From contig NZ_CP029064.1 in the NCBI RefSeq assembly GCF_003076275.1, positions 2,118,501 to 2,182,500 on the forward strand: 64,000 nucleotides of DNA, read 5' to 3'. Shown in pieces: positions 35,446 to 45,516 of this stretch. How positions within the stretch are numbered: the stretch's first letter is position 1; each line of letters starts with the position of its first letter. The notes below the pieces were generated by a model that saw only the letters and a list, made by a program, of their open reading frames with translations, ran no database searches and had not been told where the DNA came from. The DNA comes from Microbulbifer sp. A4B17. GTDB taxonomy: Bacteria; Pseudomonadota; Gammaproteobacteria; Pseudomonadales; Cellvibrionaceae. Both the position numbers and the translations under genes were made by a program.

Positions 35446-36249
35446 GTGAGTCCATCGTTGGCCATTGTCGCTGCGGCGCCAGAATATATTCCCGCTGCGG
35501 AAGAACTTTCCGCTCAGTTAGATTGCCCCCTCCTCGGAGCTATCCCTCCCGCTGATGTAATCGATTTTCCACAAGTGCTGTGCTTCGGGGAGCAGTTGCA
35601 GCTGTGTGCGACTGGGCGCAAAGCTGCGGGGCCTGTATGGGTGGATTTTGTTGCCGGAACACTTGCCCATCGCCGCAAATATGGTGGCGGTAAAACCCAA
35701 CCTGTAGCGAAAGCTGTGGGGCTTCGCTCGGGCTTCCACCCCAAAGTCCTCGATGCTACTGCCGGATTGGGAAGAGATGCCTTTGTCTTGGCAGCGCTGG
35801 GGTGTGAGGTACAAATGTTGGAGCGCAATCCGGTTGTTTTCCAGCTGCTCCAGGATGGAGTACGTCGGCTTAGGCAAGCATCTATGGGCGATGCTGAATT
35901 GGCTGCGATTTCAGAGCGATTAAGCCTGGTAGATTCTTGTATAGCCGCTTCGAAGTGGTTAGTTCAGCAGCCGGAAGAATCCATTCCCGTTGTCTATTTG
36001 GACCCGATGTTTCCTGCGCGGGGAAAGGCTGCCAAGGTTAAAAAGGAAATGGTTGCTTTTCACCATTTGGTGGGAGCTGATGAGGATGCCGATAGCCTAC
36101 TGGCTCCCGCCTTTGCCGCCTGTTATTACCGGACAGTTGTAAAACGCCCAAAGCTTGCCCCCTATCTGGCAGATAAGAAACCCAACTTCTCTTTGGAGGG
36201 GAAATCCGGTCGCTTTGATCTCTATACCAAGCATGGAGTTCCAGGCTGA
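35446..36249 (+). CDS. rsmJ: 16S rRNA m2G1516 methyltransferase RsmJ
   Basis: This SAM-dependent methyltransferase of 267 residues matches the length of E. coli RsmJ, which methylates G1516 of 16S rRNA. Typical stretches are WVDFVAGTLAHRRKYGGGK, LDATAGLGRDAFVLAALGC (SAM motif I) and VVYLDPMFPARGKAAKVKKEM (catalytic DPMFP). The GTG at 35446 is supported by GGAGGGCAG just upstream. It begins 36 bases after the SpoIIAA-like gene. Confidence 0.93.
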   Translation: MSPSLAIVAAAPEYIPAAEELSAQLDCPLLGAIPPADVIDFPQVLCFGEQLQLCATGRKAAGPVWVDFVAGTLAHRRKYGGGKTQPVAKAVGLRSGFHPKVLDATAGLGRDAFVLAALGCEVQMLERNPVVFQLLQDGVRRLRQASMGDAELAAISERLSLVDSCIAASKWLVQQPEESIPVVYLDPMFPARGKAAKVKKEMVAFHHLVGADEDADSLLAPAFAACYYRTVVKRPKLAPYLADKKPNFSLEGKSGRFDLYTKHGVPG

Positions 36250-36480
36250 CTTCCAGTTACCGGTGTCCGCGTTTCTGATAGTTGTACTTTTTATGCCTGA
36301 CGAGGAGGAGAGGGCATCAGCTGGCGATGAGATTTATGTTTCAGCGAGCCCTTTCTTAAAAGGGCGGGCTATTCTTTACCAGCGGCACCTCAACTATCTC
36401 ATCTTTCCCGTTGCAGCCAACGATAGGCTTTGCTTCTTGGTACCGCCGCAAAAAATATTGCAACCCAGGGAGTTCTATCA

Positions 36481-38001
36481 GTGCGACCACACGGGAGCAG
36501 TACAACTAATACACCTGATATTGCCAACAGGAAGATGTTTTCTGTGGCGGCGCTGGGGATTCTAACGGCCGCAACGGTTGTTACCAGCCTGCGCACATTG
36601 CCTATGATGGCGCAGGAAGAGTTGACGATGTTTTTCTATATCGGCTTCGCGGCTCTGCTGTTTTTGGTGCCCGCAGGGTTGGTTTCGGCAGAACTCGGCA
36701 GCGCTTTCTCAGAGCGCACTGGTGGTGTTTACACCTGGGTGGGGGAGGCATTCACACCGAAGATGGGGTTTGTCGCGATCTGGTTGCAATGGATCGAATG
36801 CATTGTTTGGTATCCCACTGAACTGGGCTTTGCCGCAGCGGCGGTAGCCTATGCAGTGGGCGACAATACTATCGCCCATAACACTTACTATATTGGCGGC
36901 TTTTGTATTCTGGCCTACTTGCTAGCCACCCTGATCGCACTTACTGGAACGAGCTTTCTGGTAAAGGTCGCTCAATTCGGTTTCCTGGTGGGCATCATAT
37001 TTCCCTGCGTGATTTTGATTATCCTGGCTGTGTGGTGGGTAGTGAGCGGCAATCCTATCGGCTGGGAGACGCTGACGGACCCCGAAGTCGCAGTGCGCCG
37101 AGATGGCTTTGAGCATCCCCGCTGGTTTCCCCATATTAATGGTTTGGGGGCGATTGCATTTCTCGGTGGTATTTTACTCGCCTTTGCCGGGGTGGAGGCG
37201 CAGGCCACTCACGTGTCAGAACTGCGTGATACCCGCCGAGGTTACCCAGCGGTAATTGCTATTGCAGCTGTTATTTCCATTCTTGTTTTTACTCTTGGGG
37301 CACTCTCAATTGCAGCAATATTGCCCTACAAGGAGATCTCTGTAGAGACTGGCTTGTTTACGGCCTACGAGAGAGCTTTCGAGCAACTACTTGGGATTCA
37401 GTGGCCCGTACAGGCACTTTCCTGGCTGATTGGTTACGGCGCATTAAGTGGAGCCCTGGCATGGCTGGCTGGCCCCAGTCGAGGGTTACTTGCCACTGCT
37501 CAGGATGGGATGCTGCCACCATGGTTCCAGAGAGAAAACCGGGTGGGTGTACAAAAAAATATTCTTTATGCACAGTTTGCGGTAGTAGCAGCAATCTCGT
37601 CCATCTACATCCTGATGGATAACGTCTCTACAGCTTTTGTCCTGATTTCAGTAATGGCAATTAGCTTATACATCATTATGTACATCATGATGTTTGCTGC
37701 GGTTATTCGATTGCGCATTAAGAAGCCGGACCTGCCGCGAAGTTTCCGTATCCCTGGCGGGCTGCCAGGGGTTTGTATTATAGCGGGGATAGGTTTGGTC
37801 TCGGTTACATTTGCCCTGGTTGTTTCATTTTTCCCGCCGGAACAATTGACCATAAAAAGTCCGATGACTTATGTGGCATTAAACTTGGGGGGTATTGCTT
37901 TGGCGATCACTGTCCCCCTGTTGATTTTCTATTTTCACAAGCCCTCCTGGCGAGGAGAGGGCGGTCATCAACAGCAATCCTTTTCTGACATTGATCAGTG
38001 A
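36481..38001 (+). CDS. APC-family amino acid antiporter, GadC-like
   Basis: This 506-residue inner-membrane protein has about 12 hydrophobic segments and the APC fold. MFSVAALGILTAATVV forms the first, and LAGPSRGLLATAQDGMLP is the typical cytoplasmic loop of GadC/YjeM-type transporters. The GTG at 36481 is chosen because AGGGAG lies eight bases upstream; the TTG at 36430 or the ATG at 36535 are less likely. The following gene encodes glutamate decarboxylase, with a stop/start overlap region, so the pair should exchange glutamate for GABA. The E. coli GadC C-terminal plug is not evident. Another amino acid is possible. Confidence 0.82.
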   Translation: MRPHGSSTTNTPDIANRKMFSVAALGILTAATVVTSLRTLPMMAQEELTMFFYIGFAALLFLVPAGLVSAELGSAFSERTGGVYTWVGEAFTPKMGFVAIWLQWIECIVWYPTELGFAAAAVAYAVGDNTIAHNTYYIGGFCILAYLLATLIALTGTSFLVKVAQFGFLVGIIFPCVILIILAVWWVVSGNPIGWETLTDPEVAVRRDGFEHPRWFPHINGLGAIAFLGGILLAFAGVEAQATHVSELRDTRRGYPAVIAIAAVISILVFTLGALSIAAILPYKEISVETGLFTAYERAFEQLLGIQWPVQALSWLIGYGALSGALAWLAGPSRGLLATAQDGMLPPWFQRENRVGVQKNILYAQFAVVAAISSIYILMDNVSTAFVLISVMAISLYIIMYIMMFAAVIRLRIKKPDLPRSFRIPGGLPGVCIIAGIGLVSVTFALVVSFFPPEQLTIKSPMTYVALNLGGIALAITVPLLIFYFHKPSWRGEGGHQQQSFSDIDQ

Positions 38002-38015
38002 GCCGGAGGGCGGCA

Positions 38016-39389
38016 GTGAAAGAGCAGTCTCCATTTGACAGATTCTATGATGAATACAATGAAGACATCCCTGAAGCACACTTCCCCAGGGGGAGTATTT
38101 CAGCAAAAGCTGCAGAAGCCATAGTGACCAGTGAAACCTGGGCTGATGCAAAGCCCGCTATGAATCTGTCTTCGTTCGTTACAACATTTACTGAATCAGA
38201 AGCCTTCGAGGTCGCGAAGAAGCACTATCTAAAGAACTATATCGATCATGATATGTATCCACAGTTGTTTGCAATGGAAGCGCGTATGGTGCGCTGGTTG
38301 CATGAGTTGTGGAATGGGCCCGCGGGGGTAGAGCCGTATGGTGCAGCGACGATAGGCTCGTCAGAGGCCTGTATGTTGGCTGGTTTGGCGCACAAGTGGA
38401 ATTGGCGTAAGAAAAGGGAGCAAGCTGGCAAAGATAGCTCCAGGCCTAACCTGGTTACCGGTGCCAATGTGCAGATTGTCTGGGAAAAATTTATGCGCTA
38501 CTTCGATGTAGAGCCTCGTATAGCGCCATTAAAACCGGGGCACTATCGTTTTACCAGTGAGCATCTGGACAAGTTGGTGGATGAAAATACCATCGCTGTT
38601 GTCGCCATCGCCGGGCAGACCTTTACAGGAGAGGATGATGCATTCAGGGCGATTCACAACTGGCTGGATGGGTATCACGCGAGAACTGGGCACGATATTC
38701 CCATGCATATCGACGGCGCTTCTGGCGGATTTGTAAACCCTTTCCTCTATCCAGAATATAAGTGGGATTTTCGTCTGCCGAGAGTTAAATCCATTAATGC
38801 CTCTGGACATAAATTTGGTTTGGTACCCCCTGGATTAGGTTGGATAATTTTTCGTGAAAGAGCGGTCTTCGATGAAGACCTGATGTTCTATGTGAATTAC
38901 CTGGGCGGGGAAATGCCTACAGCGACATTGAACTTCAGCCGAAACGCGTCAACGGTTGCCTACCAGTACTATAATTTTATTCGTCTTGGCTATAAAGGTT
39001 ATCGGGATATTATGCAGCACACCCTGGAAAATGCACAGACGCTTCGCCAGCGTTTGGTAGCCAGTGGCTATTTTGAAATTATGAATAAAACCCAAAGAAT
39101 CCCCGTTGTTTCCATGACTTTGAATAAGAAATATAAAAATTTTAATGAGTATGATATTTCTAATAAGGTGCGTGAGCGAGGCTGGGTACTTTCTGCCTAT
39201 TCGATGCCGCCAAATGCACAGTCGGTAAATTCCCTGAGAATTGTGGTCCGCCCTCATCTTAACCAAAATGCAATCAATGGCCTGGCTGATGATATTATTC
39301 ATGCTTGTGATTGGTTAAGTAAGCACTGTGGCAACGCAACTCCGCCCAAACTGCATGATCCACAGAAGGTGGCGCCCAGTAAGTGTTGA
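38016..39389 (+). CDS. gadB: Glutamate decarboxylase
   Basis: This PLP-dependent decarboxylase of 457 residues has the GadA/B layout. AKKHYLKNYIDHDMYPQLF near residue 70, EPYGAATIGSSEACMLAGLA near 108 and the PLP lysine in INASGHKFGLVPPG near 262 are all present. MHIDGASGGFVNPFLYP lies just before it. It converts glutamate to GABA and consumes a proton, supporting acid tolerance. The GTG at 38016 is used because GGAGGG lies five bases upstream; a GTG at 37998 overlapping the antiporter stop is also open. No gadE-type regulator is nearby. Confidence 0.9.
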   Translation: MKEQSPFDRFYDEYNEDIPEAHFPRGSISAKAAEAIVTSETWADAKPAMNLSSFVTTFTESEAFEVAKKHYLKNYIDHDMYPQLFAMEARMVRWLHELWNGPAGVEPYGAATIGSSEACMLAGLAHKWNWRKKREQAGKDSSRPNLVTGANVQIVWEKFMRYFDVEPRIAPLKPGHYRFTSEHLDKLVDENTIAVVAIAGQTFTGEDDAFRAIHNWLDGYHARTGHDIPMHIDGASGGFVNPFLYPEYKWDFRLPRVKSINASGHKFGLVPPGLGWIIFRERAVFDEDLMFYVNYLGGEMPTATLNFSRNASTVAYQYYNFIRLGYKGYRDIMQHTLENAQTLRQRLVASGYFEIMNKTQRIPVVSMTLNKKYKNFNEYDISNKVRERGWVLSAYSMPPNAQSVNSLRIVVRPHLNQNAINGLADDIIHACDWLSKHCGNATPPKLHDPQKVAPSKC

Positions 39390-39444
39390 TTTTTATCGGG
39401 CTGTCTTAGTCCTGGATTTTACCTGGCTGGGGAGGGTAATTGAC

Positions 39445-41115
39445 TTACTTCGGTATTTCAGAGGCATCTTTGACCACTCTTACATGCTGCATCATGCCAC
39501 CGTCCTCATGGTAAAGTAAATGGCAGTGCAGAGGATACTTACCGGTAAAATCTTTGAATCGAGTACGGAATTTCACATGCCCATGGGGAGGCACTTGAAA
39601 AGTGTCACACCAAAAAGGCAGCTTCAGTGTGTGGTGCATGGGATCTTCACCAACCACTTCGATAACATAATATGGGTTGACATGAATATGTATTGGGTGA
39701 GGGAATTCACTCTCATTTACTAAGGTCCACTCCTCTACTGCATCCAGCTCCACGTAATGATTGACCACTTCACATCCCTCGAATGGTGTATGATCAATAC
39801 TTACATTCAGACCTCGAAAGTATTTGTCAGGATCATCAAGGGTATTAGCCTGGAGTGTGAGGCGACGTGTATTAGTAATCTCGTCATCTGTGATAGGTTT
39901 CAGTAGGTCTACCTTAAAACTGCTGGGAAAAGGTGGAGGTACACAGCGGGCCGGCGGTTTACTGGGCGCATAGATAGCAGTTCCGATTTCCTCTCCCTGG
40001 GCAATAGCTATTACAAAAAGTGGACTGTTATTATGGTACTTATAATGCGGCATTTGCTGGAATTCAATCGCATTGTTGTAAACGTAAAAATGTGCTCCTG
40101 GTGTAGCGGCTTCACTGATCTTTAAAAATAATGAGGCGCGATTGGCAGGGCCCAGGCTTACACCATCTTGCAGGCGATAGTCATCAGTCGGGTTTCCATC
40201 GAATCCATAGATATACATTTGCGCAAACCAGGGGCAATCGATATCAATTGAGGTCCGAGTAGTGGCATTCAATAACCGCAGATTAAGAAGCTCACCAACT
40301 GTTGCATGGATGATCGGGCAGTACTGACCATTAACTGTAATGCAATATTCGCTGTCTGGAAATTTTGCGACTTGATGCTGATCTTCTACTTTGCCATGCT
40401 CGTTTACGGCAATATTTTGGAAGACAAGAATATGTTCCTTGACTCCCATTGCTTCCAGTTCATCATCAAATTCATTTCTGACAATTAGGGCCCCGGCCAT
40501 TCCGCTGCCGACTTGTATGGCAACAGAGCCGTGTTTATGCGGGTGATACCAATAGAGCCCTGGGGGATGATCCTTGGGGATATCATATTCATAAGTAAAA
40601 CTCTCCCCTGGTTTTATCTTCATACACACATTGTCGGCGGGAGATTCCGGAGAGACGTGGAGACCATGAGTATGCAAGTTATAGGTATTGAACTCATGGG
40701 GAAAGTTTATTGTGGCGGGAGCATTTGGAGGTTCTTCCTGAGGCAGTCGATTGTTTGTTTGGATGGTTAGGTGGCTATTAGATCTAATTTCAATAGTGGG
40801 GCCTGTAAGGGTGAAGCCCGCTTCCTGTGTAATTGATGAAGAGAATACTCGTGTCCAGGTTGGCGTGTTATGTATTTTGTAAAAGCTAAAAATATTATTC
40901 TTTTCATACTGTACATCCAGGGTTAATTGCAACTTTCTTTTTTCTTTATCCATTGAGTAAGTGGGCGGATTTTTTATTGGCTCTAGAAAGGAAATATGCT
41001 CTCTATTGCTCACTTTTAACTCCAGGATATATGGGGATTGTGTGGGCCAGTTAATGAATAGATCTGAGTTTAGATTCAAGGACTGGATTGATTGTAGATT
41101 TCTTCGCCATATCAC
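39445..41115 (-). CDS. Multicopper oxidase (laccase-like)
   Basis: This 556-residue protein contains all four copper motifs: HTHGLH near residue 152, YHPHKHG near 192, HPIHIHV near 469, and HCHLLYHEDGGMM near 529 (type 1 copper with a Met ligand). It should oxidise phenols or metal ions with O2. No signal or Tat peptide is visible, so it seems cytoplasmic, like CotA or some laccases, or the start is wrong. The GTG at 41115 has a weak ribosome site. A different frame starts with an ATG at 41110 and gives MAKKSTINPVLESKL before a stop, so a start-region frameshift is possible. It is convergent with the decarboxylase gene. Confidence 0.85.
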   Translation of the reverse strand: MIWRRNLQSIQSLNLNSDLFINWPTQSPYILELKVSNREHISFLEPIKNPPTYSMDKEKRKLQLTLDVQYEKNNIFSFYKIHNTPTWTRVFSSSITQEAGFTLTGPTIEIRSNSHLTIQTNNRLPQEEPPNAPATINFPHEFNTYNLHTHGLHVSPESPADNVCMKIKPGESFTYEYDIPKDHPPGLYWYHPHKHGSVAIQVGSGMAGALIVRNEFDDELEAMGVKEHILVFQNIAVNEHGKVEDQHQVAKFPDSEYCITVNGQYCPIIHATVGELLNLRLLNATTRTSIDIDCPWFAQMYIYGFDGNPTDDYRLQDGVSLGPANRASLFLKISEAATPGAHFYVYNNAIEFQQMPHYKYHNNSPLFVIAIAQGEEIGTAIYAPSKPPARCVPPPFPSSFKVDLLKPITDDEITNTRRLTLQANTLDDPDKYFRGLNVSIDHTPFEGCEVVNHYVELDAVEEWTLVNESEFPHPIHIHVNPYYVIEVVGEDPMHHTLKLPFWCDTFQVPPHGHVKFRTRFKDFTGKYPLHCHLLYHEDGGMMQHVRVVKDASEIPK

Positions 41116-41139
41116 TTCGGGTTAAGTGATCTTGCAGGG

Positions 41140-41929
41140 CTATAGCAACTCTTCCATAGCATTTTCAATCATTTTTGCGACCTTTTCTGGGTTGGCCTGG
41201 GCAATAAAGTGCCCACCTGGGATATTAGTAACTTTGAGATTAACGTATATCCTGGATATTTCGGTGATAGCCTTTTCTTTTATAAGTCGATCTTTGTTTG
41301 GGCGAATATAGGTGGCAGCTATTTCCAGTTTATGGGTGGGTGAGGAAATCGAAGCTATGTTACGAAGCCTTTGTTTGAGTTTTCTTCTATTGGTTTTTAA
41401 TAGAGAGCTATAGACCCTATTAATCAGAGCGTCACTTCCCTCACCATTGAAACCAAAGAAATTTAGAGTAACCTTGGTTGAAAAGGAATTGTCGATGAGG
41501 AAGGTTGGAGCCAAAGCCGCTGCTTTGGATAGCAGCGAAGGTGATGATATAAAGCTGGCGATAAAGGTTATGCCAGACAATCTGGCTGGGGAATAACAGA
41601 GATAATTCATAAGCGATTCGGCCTGAATAGGACTCTGCAACGATATAGGTCCTCTGTTTGAGATAAGTCTTGGCGATTGACTGGGCTTGTTGAAGGTAAG
41701 TCTCTCCGGGTAGTTCAGAAAGAGAAACTATCTCTGTATTCCAACTTTTGGTTAGCACTTTAATCAAGTCTGAAAACAGTGCTCCTGTTCCATCGAGGCC
41801 GGGGAGAAGTAAAATTTTCAATTCTGGCTGGTCTTTCTTTGGGTTGCTGCGTTTAAGCAGCTTAACATGACTTTGGTGCTGGTCATATAACTCTGGGTTG
41901 GCTAGTTGGTGTTCAAGTGTAGAAGACAA
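41140..41929 (-). pseudogene. Alpha/beta hydrolase with a single-base frameshift
   Basis: Two overlapping minus-strand frames together give one alpha/beta hydrolase. The first runs from 41929 with LLLPGLDGTGALFSDLI and the nucleophile elbow VAESYSGRIAYELSLLFP. The second continues with ARLSGITFIASFISSP and ends with the putative catalytic His segment IPGGHFIAQANPEKV. If the CCCC run read on the minus strand (GGGG at 41588-41591) had three bases, the two frames would join without a gap as LLFPARLSGITF. It is therefore either a recent pseudogene or a one-base sequencing error. The family is lysophospholipase/pimeloyl-like; the substrate is unknown. Confidence 0.8.
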
Positions 41930-42083
41930 TCACATTCCATAATAAATAATTATATATAAATTTAGTTTATAAATCCTATGGATTTTATAATAAGGGCGAC
42001 TTCCTGGCTCCTAAGGGTAGTAACTCACCTGTTCGAGCCTTGGTCTATAGTGTGATTGTGATACTCGCCCCGGCAGTCAAAGA

Positions 42084-43094
42084 TTATTCATCCGCACTCA
42101 AGCTAAGTGCTGAGATAATTTCTTGGTACCTTGCCTTAGAGTGAAGTGAGTAATCTAAATTAAAACTGTCTGATAAAGAATCCCCAAGGTAAGACGATAA
42201 ATCTACAATTTTTACCCTTTCTATATAGTTGTCACTGTGCAGTCTTTCAATTAGGTTTTTATGTGCCCCATATATATTTTTTGAGTTTGGAGATAGGGTA
42301 TATATGGGCTTTGAAAGGGCGAGGGCTTCAGAAATCATTGATGAGCTGTCTTCTGTGATGAAAACTTTCTCGCATGCGCCCATTATTTCTTCAAGGCTGG
42401 TATGAGGTTGGTGATAATCGATCAGGCTGAAACATGTATCAAAGGGCATATTGCTTTCAATCAACTCAGCTACATAGCTCGGCGTGCGTCTTGATGTACT
42501 AATTAGCCAAGAGATATTGTGAGAAACTGCTATTTTTTTGAGTTCTTCTACTAAGTCTGTGTAATCCTTATGAGCATATTTGTAACCACTTCCATCACCT
42601 CCAATAAGTAAAGTATAAAATGGTTTCTTATGTTTTTTCTTTAGATGTTTTCCTAGTGCGTCACAAATATGCACATCCAAGCGGCTAAGTGGAAGTTGGC
42701 AGCTATCTTTTTTGGTATGATTTTTTGTAGATAAAGCCAGCGAGAAATCGCTTGCTTTAAAGTTGTAGGTATTACCTATCGCAATATTCATACACTGTAT
42801 TTTTTTGGTTAATGCAATGTTGGTAGCAATGCTATTCCCACCAAAAGAAACAATTAAGTCTGGCTTTACTTTGAAGGTGGGGTTTCTGTAAAACATCATG
42901 ATTAACCTATAACATTTTTTTGCAAAATATCTGGTTAGCAGTCTTGTTGGTCTATTGAAAATTTTTAAAATGGGTTTGCTAACAGTTATTTCATAGGTGT
43001 GCCTATCTTTGGAGTGATGGGAGAGTAGTTGATATAATCCCAGTGAGGAGCTAAGGTGGCCTGGTTTTCCATCATATATAATTAAAATATGCAT
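42084..43094 (-). CDS. ELM1/GtrOC1-type putative glycosyltransferase (DUF1022)
   Basis: This 336-residue protein belongs to the mitochondrial-fission ELM1-like family (DUF1022). Signatures are the N-terminal IIYDGKPGHLSSSLGL, VSFGGNSIATNIAL near residue 85, LLIGGDGSGYKYA near 165 and STSRRTP near 200, followed by the FITEDSSSMISEALA nucleotide-sugar-like loop. The bacterial function is unproven, though relatives sit in lipopolysaccharide loci. Its AT-rich composition differs from the neighbouring blocks. No other envelope-sugar gene is adjacent. Confidence 0.82.
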   Translation of the reverse strand: MHILIIYDGKPGHLSSSLGLYQLLSHHSKDRHTYEITVSKPILKIFNRPTRLLTRYFAKKCYRLIMMFYRNPTFKVKPDLIVSFGGNSIATNIALTKKIQCMNIAIGNTYNFKASDFSLALSTKNHTKKDSCQLPLSRLDVHICDALGKHLKKKHKKPFYTLLIGGDGSGYKYAHKDYTDLVEELKKIAVSHNISWLISTSRRTPSYVAELIESNMPFDTCFSLIDYHQPHTSLEEIMGACEKVFITEDSSSMISEALALSKPIYTLSPNSKNIYGAHKNLIERLHSDNYIERVKIVDLSSYLGDSLSDSFNLDYSLHSKARYQEIISALSLSADE

Positions 43095-43818
43095 AACTTA
43101 ATTCGAAAATATAAGTGGGGTGCTAAGGGTTTTCTTGGTTGCTGGAAGTGCCTTACTGGATAAGAAATTTAAATTACCGGAGAGCAAAATCCTTGTACGT
43201 AATATGTGAAATTCACGATTTTAAAAACAGGCTAATATCTTACCTTTTCATGGGGGTCTGGACCTCAGGTTGCTCTTAACTTCTAGTGTTGCTGTAGTTG
43301 GATCCGTCTTTACATCCTGGCAGGTGCAGAGGGAAATTTGGCTTTGAGATTAATGCTGATCATATTTTACTTCTTTAATCTAAATAAGATTTAGTCACTA
43401 TCGTACCGTTAGGTTTTGGGTAATAACAGTTAGATTTTTGCCTATATTCCGACAGAAAATGACATGCTCGATGGTGGAGGTAGAGATTGTTTTACTGTAT
43501 GTTGATTGGCGCTCGTAGAAAATTACTGGAATTGATTAAGAAGTTGCTTTTAGAGAGACCTGGAAACAGGCAAAGTACTTTAGAGAGTATTAATGTTGTA
43601 TTGTTTCAAAATCTAATTCGACCCCATTAATGTGTTTGCTGAAACTTAGGTGGACATCAGCTATGCATATTGAAAACACAGTTGTTGGTGAGCAGACCTG
43701 GTCTGGTACTACTCAATAAAGAATTATGCTAGTGTTTGTCACTGTTTATTGGGGCTAAAGATTAGATTGAAATCTGAGTTTCATAATCAGGTTATTTGGT
43801 TTAGTGGGTATCCTAAGT
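43095..43818. other. AT-rich intergenic region, no gene seen
   Basis: About 720 bases between divergent genes. No frame with conserved features and no RNA gene was recognised. Promoters for both flanking genes must lie here. Confidence 0.45.
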
Positions 43819-44568
43819 ATGTCTATGTTTCAAAAATTAAAAGCATCAATAGGTATTGGTGCTGCTAAAGTTGACACCGTTTTACAAAATCCTGAGTTGG
43901 TTCAGGGTGGGGTTATCGAGGGGGTTATCCAAATCCATGGTGGCAATGTTGATCAGCAAATCGATGCAATAAGCTTGAGGCTGTGCACAGAGGTAAAGGT
44001 GGAGAGCGATGAAGGAGTAAGTTATGAGCGTTCTGTGCTGAGCGAGCTACAGGTGCAGGACCCTTTGATTATCGGTGCTGGGGAAAATCATGAAGTGCCT
44101 TTTGAGTTTGTACTGAATGAAGAAACGCCGATCACAGTTTTAAATGCACGCAAAAACAAGAGTTACGTGTGGCTGGAAACTTCCTTGGATATCGATTTTG
44201 CTTTGGACCCGAAAGATAGGGACCCCCTGCAGATAAGGCCTTTGCCGGTTGTGGAGAAGGTACTCTCCATGATAGAGGAAAATGGTTTCAATATGGTAAA
44301 GGCTGATGTTGAAAAGGGGCATCTGCGTGGAAGTAACTTTGCCTCCCGGTCTGGCTGTTATCAGGAGATCGAATTTAAGAGCAGTGGTTTGTTGACTTCT
44401 AAAGAGGTTGAGCTTTCCTTTATTGTCGATGGTGATCAGGTACACTGCCTGGCAGAGATTGATCGCAAGTTTGGCTTGCGTGGCGATGAGTATCGTTCGT
44501 TTTCGCTGGCGCGTCATGCAAGCGATAGTGAGATTGCTGTAGCTGTTCAATCTATCTTATCTCGATAG
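43819..44568 (+). CDS. Spo0M-family (arrestin-like) protein
   Basis: This 249-residue protein matches the sporulation-control protein Spo0M family of arrestin-like folds: MFQKLKASIGIGAAKVDTVLQNPELVQGG, then QIDAISLRLCTEVKVES and the typical C-terminal LSFIVDGDQVHCLAEID followed by a Gly-rich end. The start is the ATG at 43819; a GTG at 43804 would add five residues. In non-sporulating bacteria its role is unknown, possibly envelope stress. It stands alone. Confidence 0.82.
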   Translation: MSMFQKLKASIGIGAAKVDTVLQNPELVQGGVIEGVIQIHGGNVDQQIDAISLRLCTEVKVESDEGVSYERSVLSELQVQDPLIIGAGENHEVPFEFVLNEETPITVLNARKNKSYVWLETSLDIDFALDPKDRDPLQIRPLPVVEKVLSMIEENGFNMVKADVEKGHLRGSNFASRSGCYQEIEFKSSGLLTSKEVELSFIVDGDQVHCLAEIDRKFGLRGDEYRSFSLARHASDSEIAVAVQSILSR

Positions 44569-44749
44569 TTGCGCTTACTTTAGGAGTCTGGCCTGTGCTG
44601 TCAGGCTCTTAAGGGGTTCCTACCAGCTGCTAGCCCACTTCCTAAGTGGATCAAGGGTTTCCATCGAGCCTGTTAATGGGGTCTTGATGTCAACAGGCTC
44701 AAGAATTGTCTGTGTGCTCTCTAGATTTCTCTGGTAATTAATAATCGAA

Positions 44750-45490
44750 TCACTTGCTTAAGTCTGCTGTGATTACTGAATCTGAGAAACTCTGGTAAGC
44801 CGATTCAAAAGTTTTCGACATAGCATCCGGGAAAAGATGGAAATCCCCATTTTTTAGTGCGGTAACAATTCCCTCAGCGACTGCGCTGGGAGATTCTCCA
44901 TCCTCCAGCCCCGCTTGTTTGGCCATATCTGTATTGATTGGACCAGGGTGAACACTCAGCACCTGTACGCCGCGCTCCTGAAAGGTTTCACGAAGTGCCT
45001 GGGTAATCGCGTAGCTGGCGGCTTTGGATGCGGAGTAGGTACTTACATGGGGGAAAGTGCGCAGTGATACCACTGAATTCATTTGCACCAGGGCACCTTT
45101 ATTCCTCTCCAGTTGCGGGGCGAATGCCTTGGCAACACGAACAAGCCCAAAGGTATTAACTTCCAGTTCCTGCTTTAGTGAGTCCTCTACATGATCGCTA
45201 AGTGGGTCTGCCGGTGCCAATACTCCGGCATTGTTCACCAGAATATCCAGGTCCTGTATTGCCTCTGCGGCTGCCTCTATGCTTTGGGCCTGTGTCACAT
45301 CAATTTTCAGCGCGATTACTTTCTCGCCATATTTTTCAGCCAGCTCTGTTGTGGTCTCTGTGTTGCGAACAGCCAGGTAGACCTTTTTTGCTCCGCCCGT
45401 GATAAAGCGCTCTACGATTGCCTTGCCAATACCACGGTTTGCTCCAGTTACCAGGGCAACTTTGCCTTCGATTGAAATGCTCAATTCCAT
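44750..45490 (-). CDS. Short-chain dehydrogenase/reductase
   Basis: This classical SDR of 246 residues has TGANRGIGKAIVERF near residue 15, VNNAGVLAP near 86 and the catalytic YSASKAA near 152 with the upstream Ser in MNSVVSL. It is read divergently from a TetR gene with two palindromic operators between them, so it is likely the regulator's target. The substrate is unknown. Confidence 0.9.
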   Translation of the reverse strand: MELSISIEGKVALVTGANRGIGKAIVERFITGGAKKVYLAVRNTETTTELAEKYGEKVIALKIDVTQAQSIEAAAEAIQDLDILVNNAGVLAPADPLSDHVEDSLKQELEVNTFGLVRVAKAFAPQLERNKGALVQMNSVVSLRTFPHVSTYSASKAASYAITQALRETFQERGVQVLSVHPGPINTDMAKQAGLEDGESPSAVAEGIVTALKNGDFHLFPDAMSKTFESAYQSFSDSVITADLSK

Positions 45491-45516
45491 TCTCCTGCAG
45501 ATGGTGGGGTTAATTT

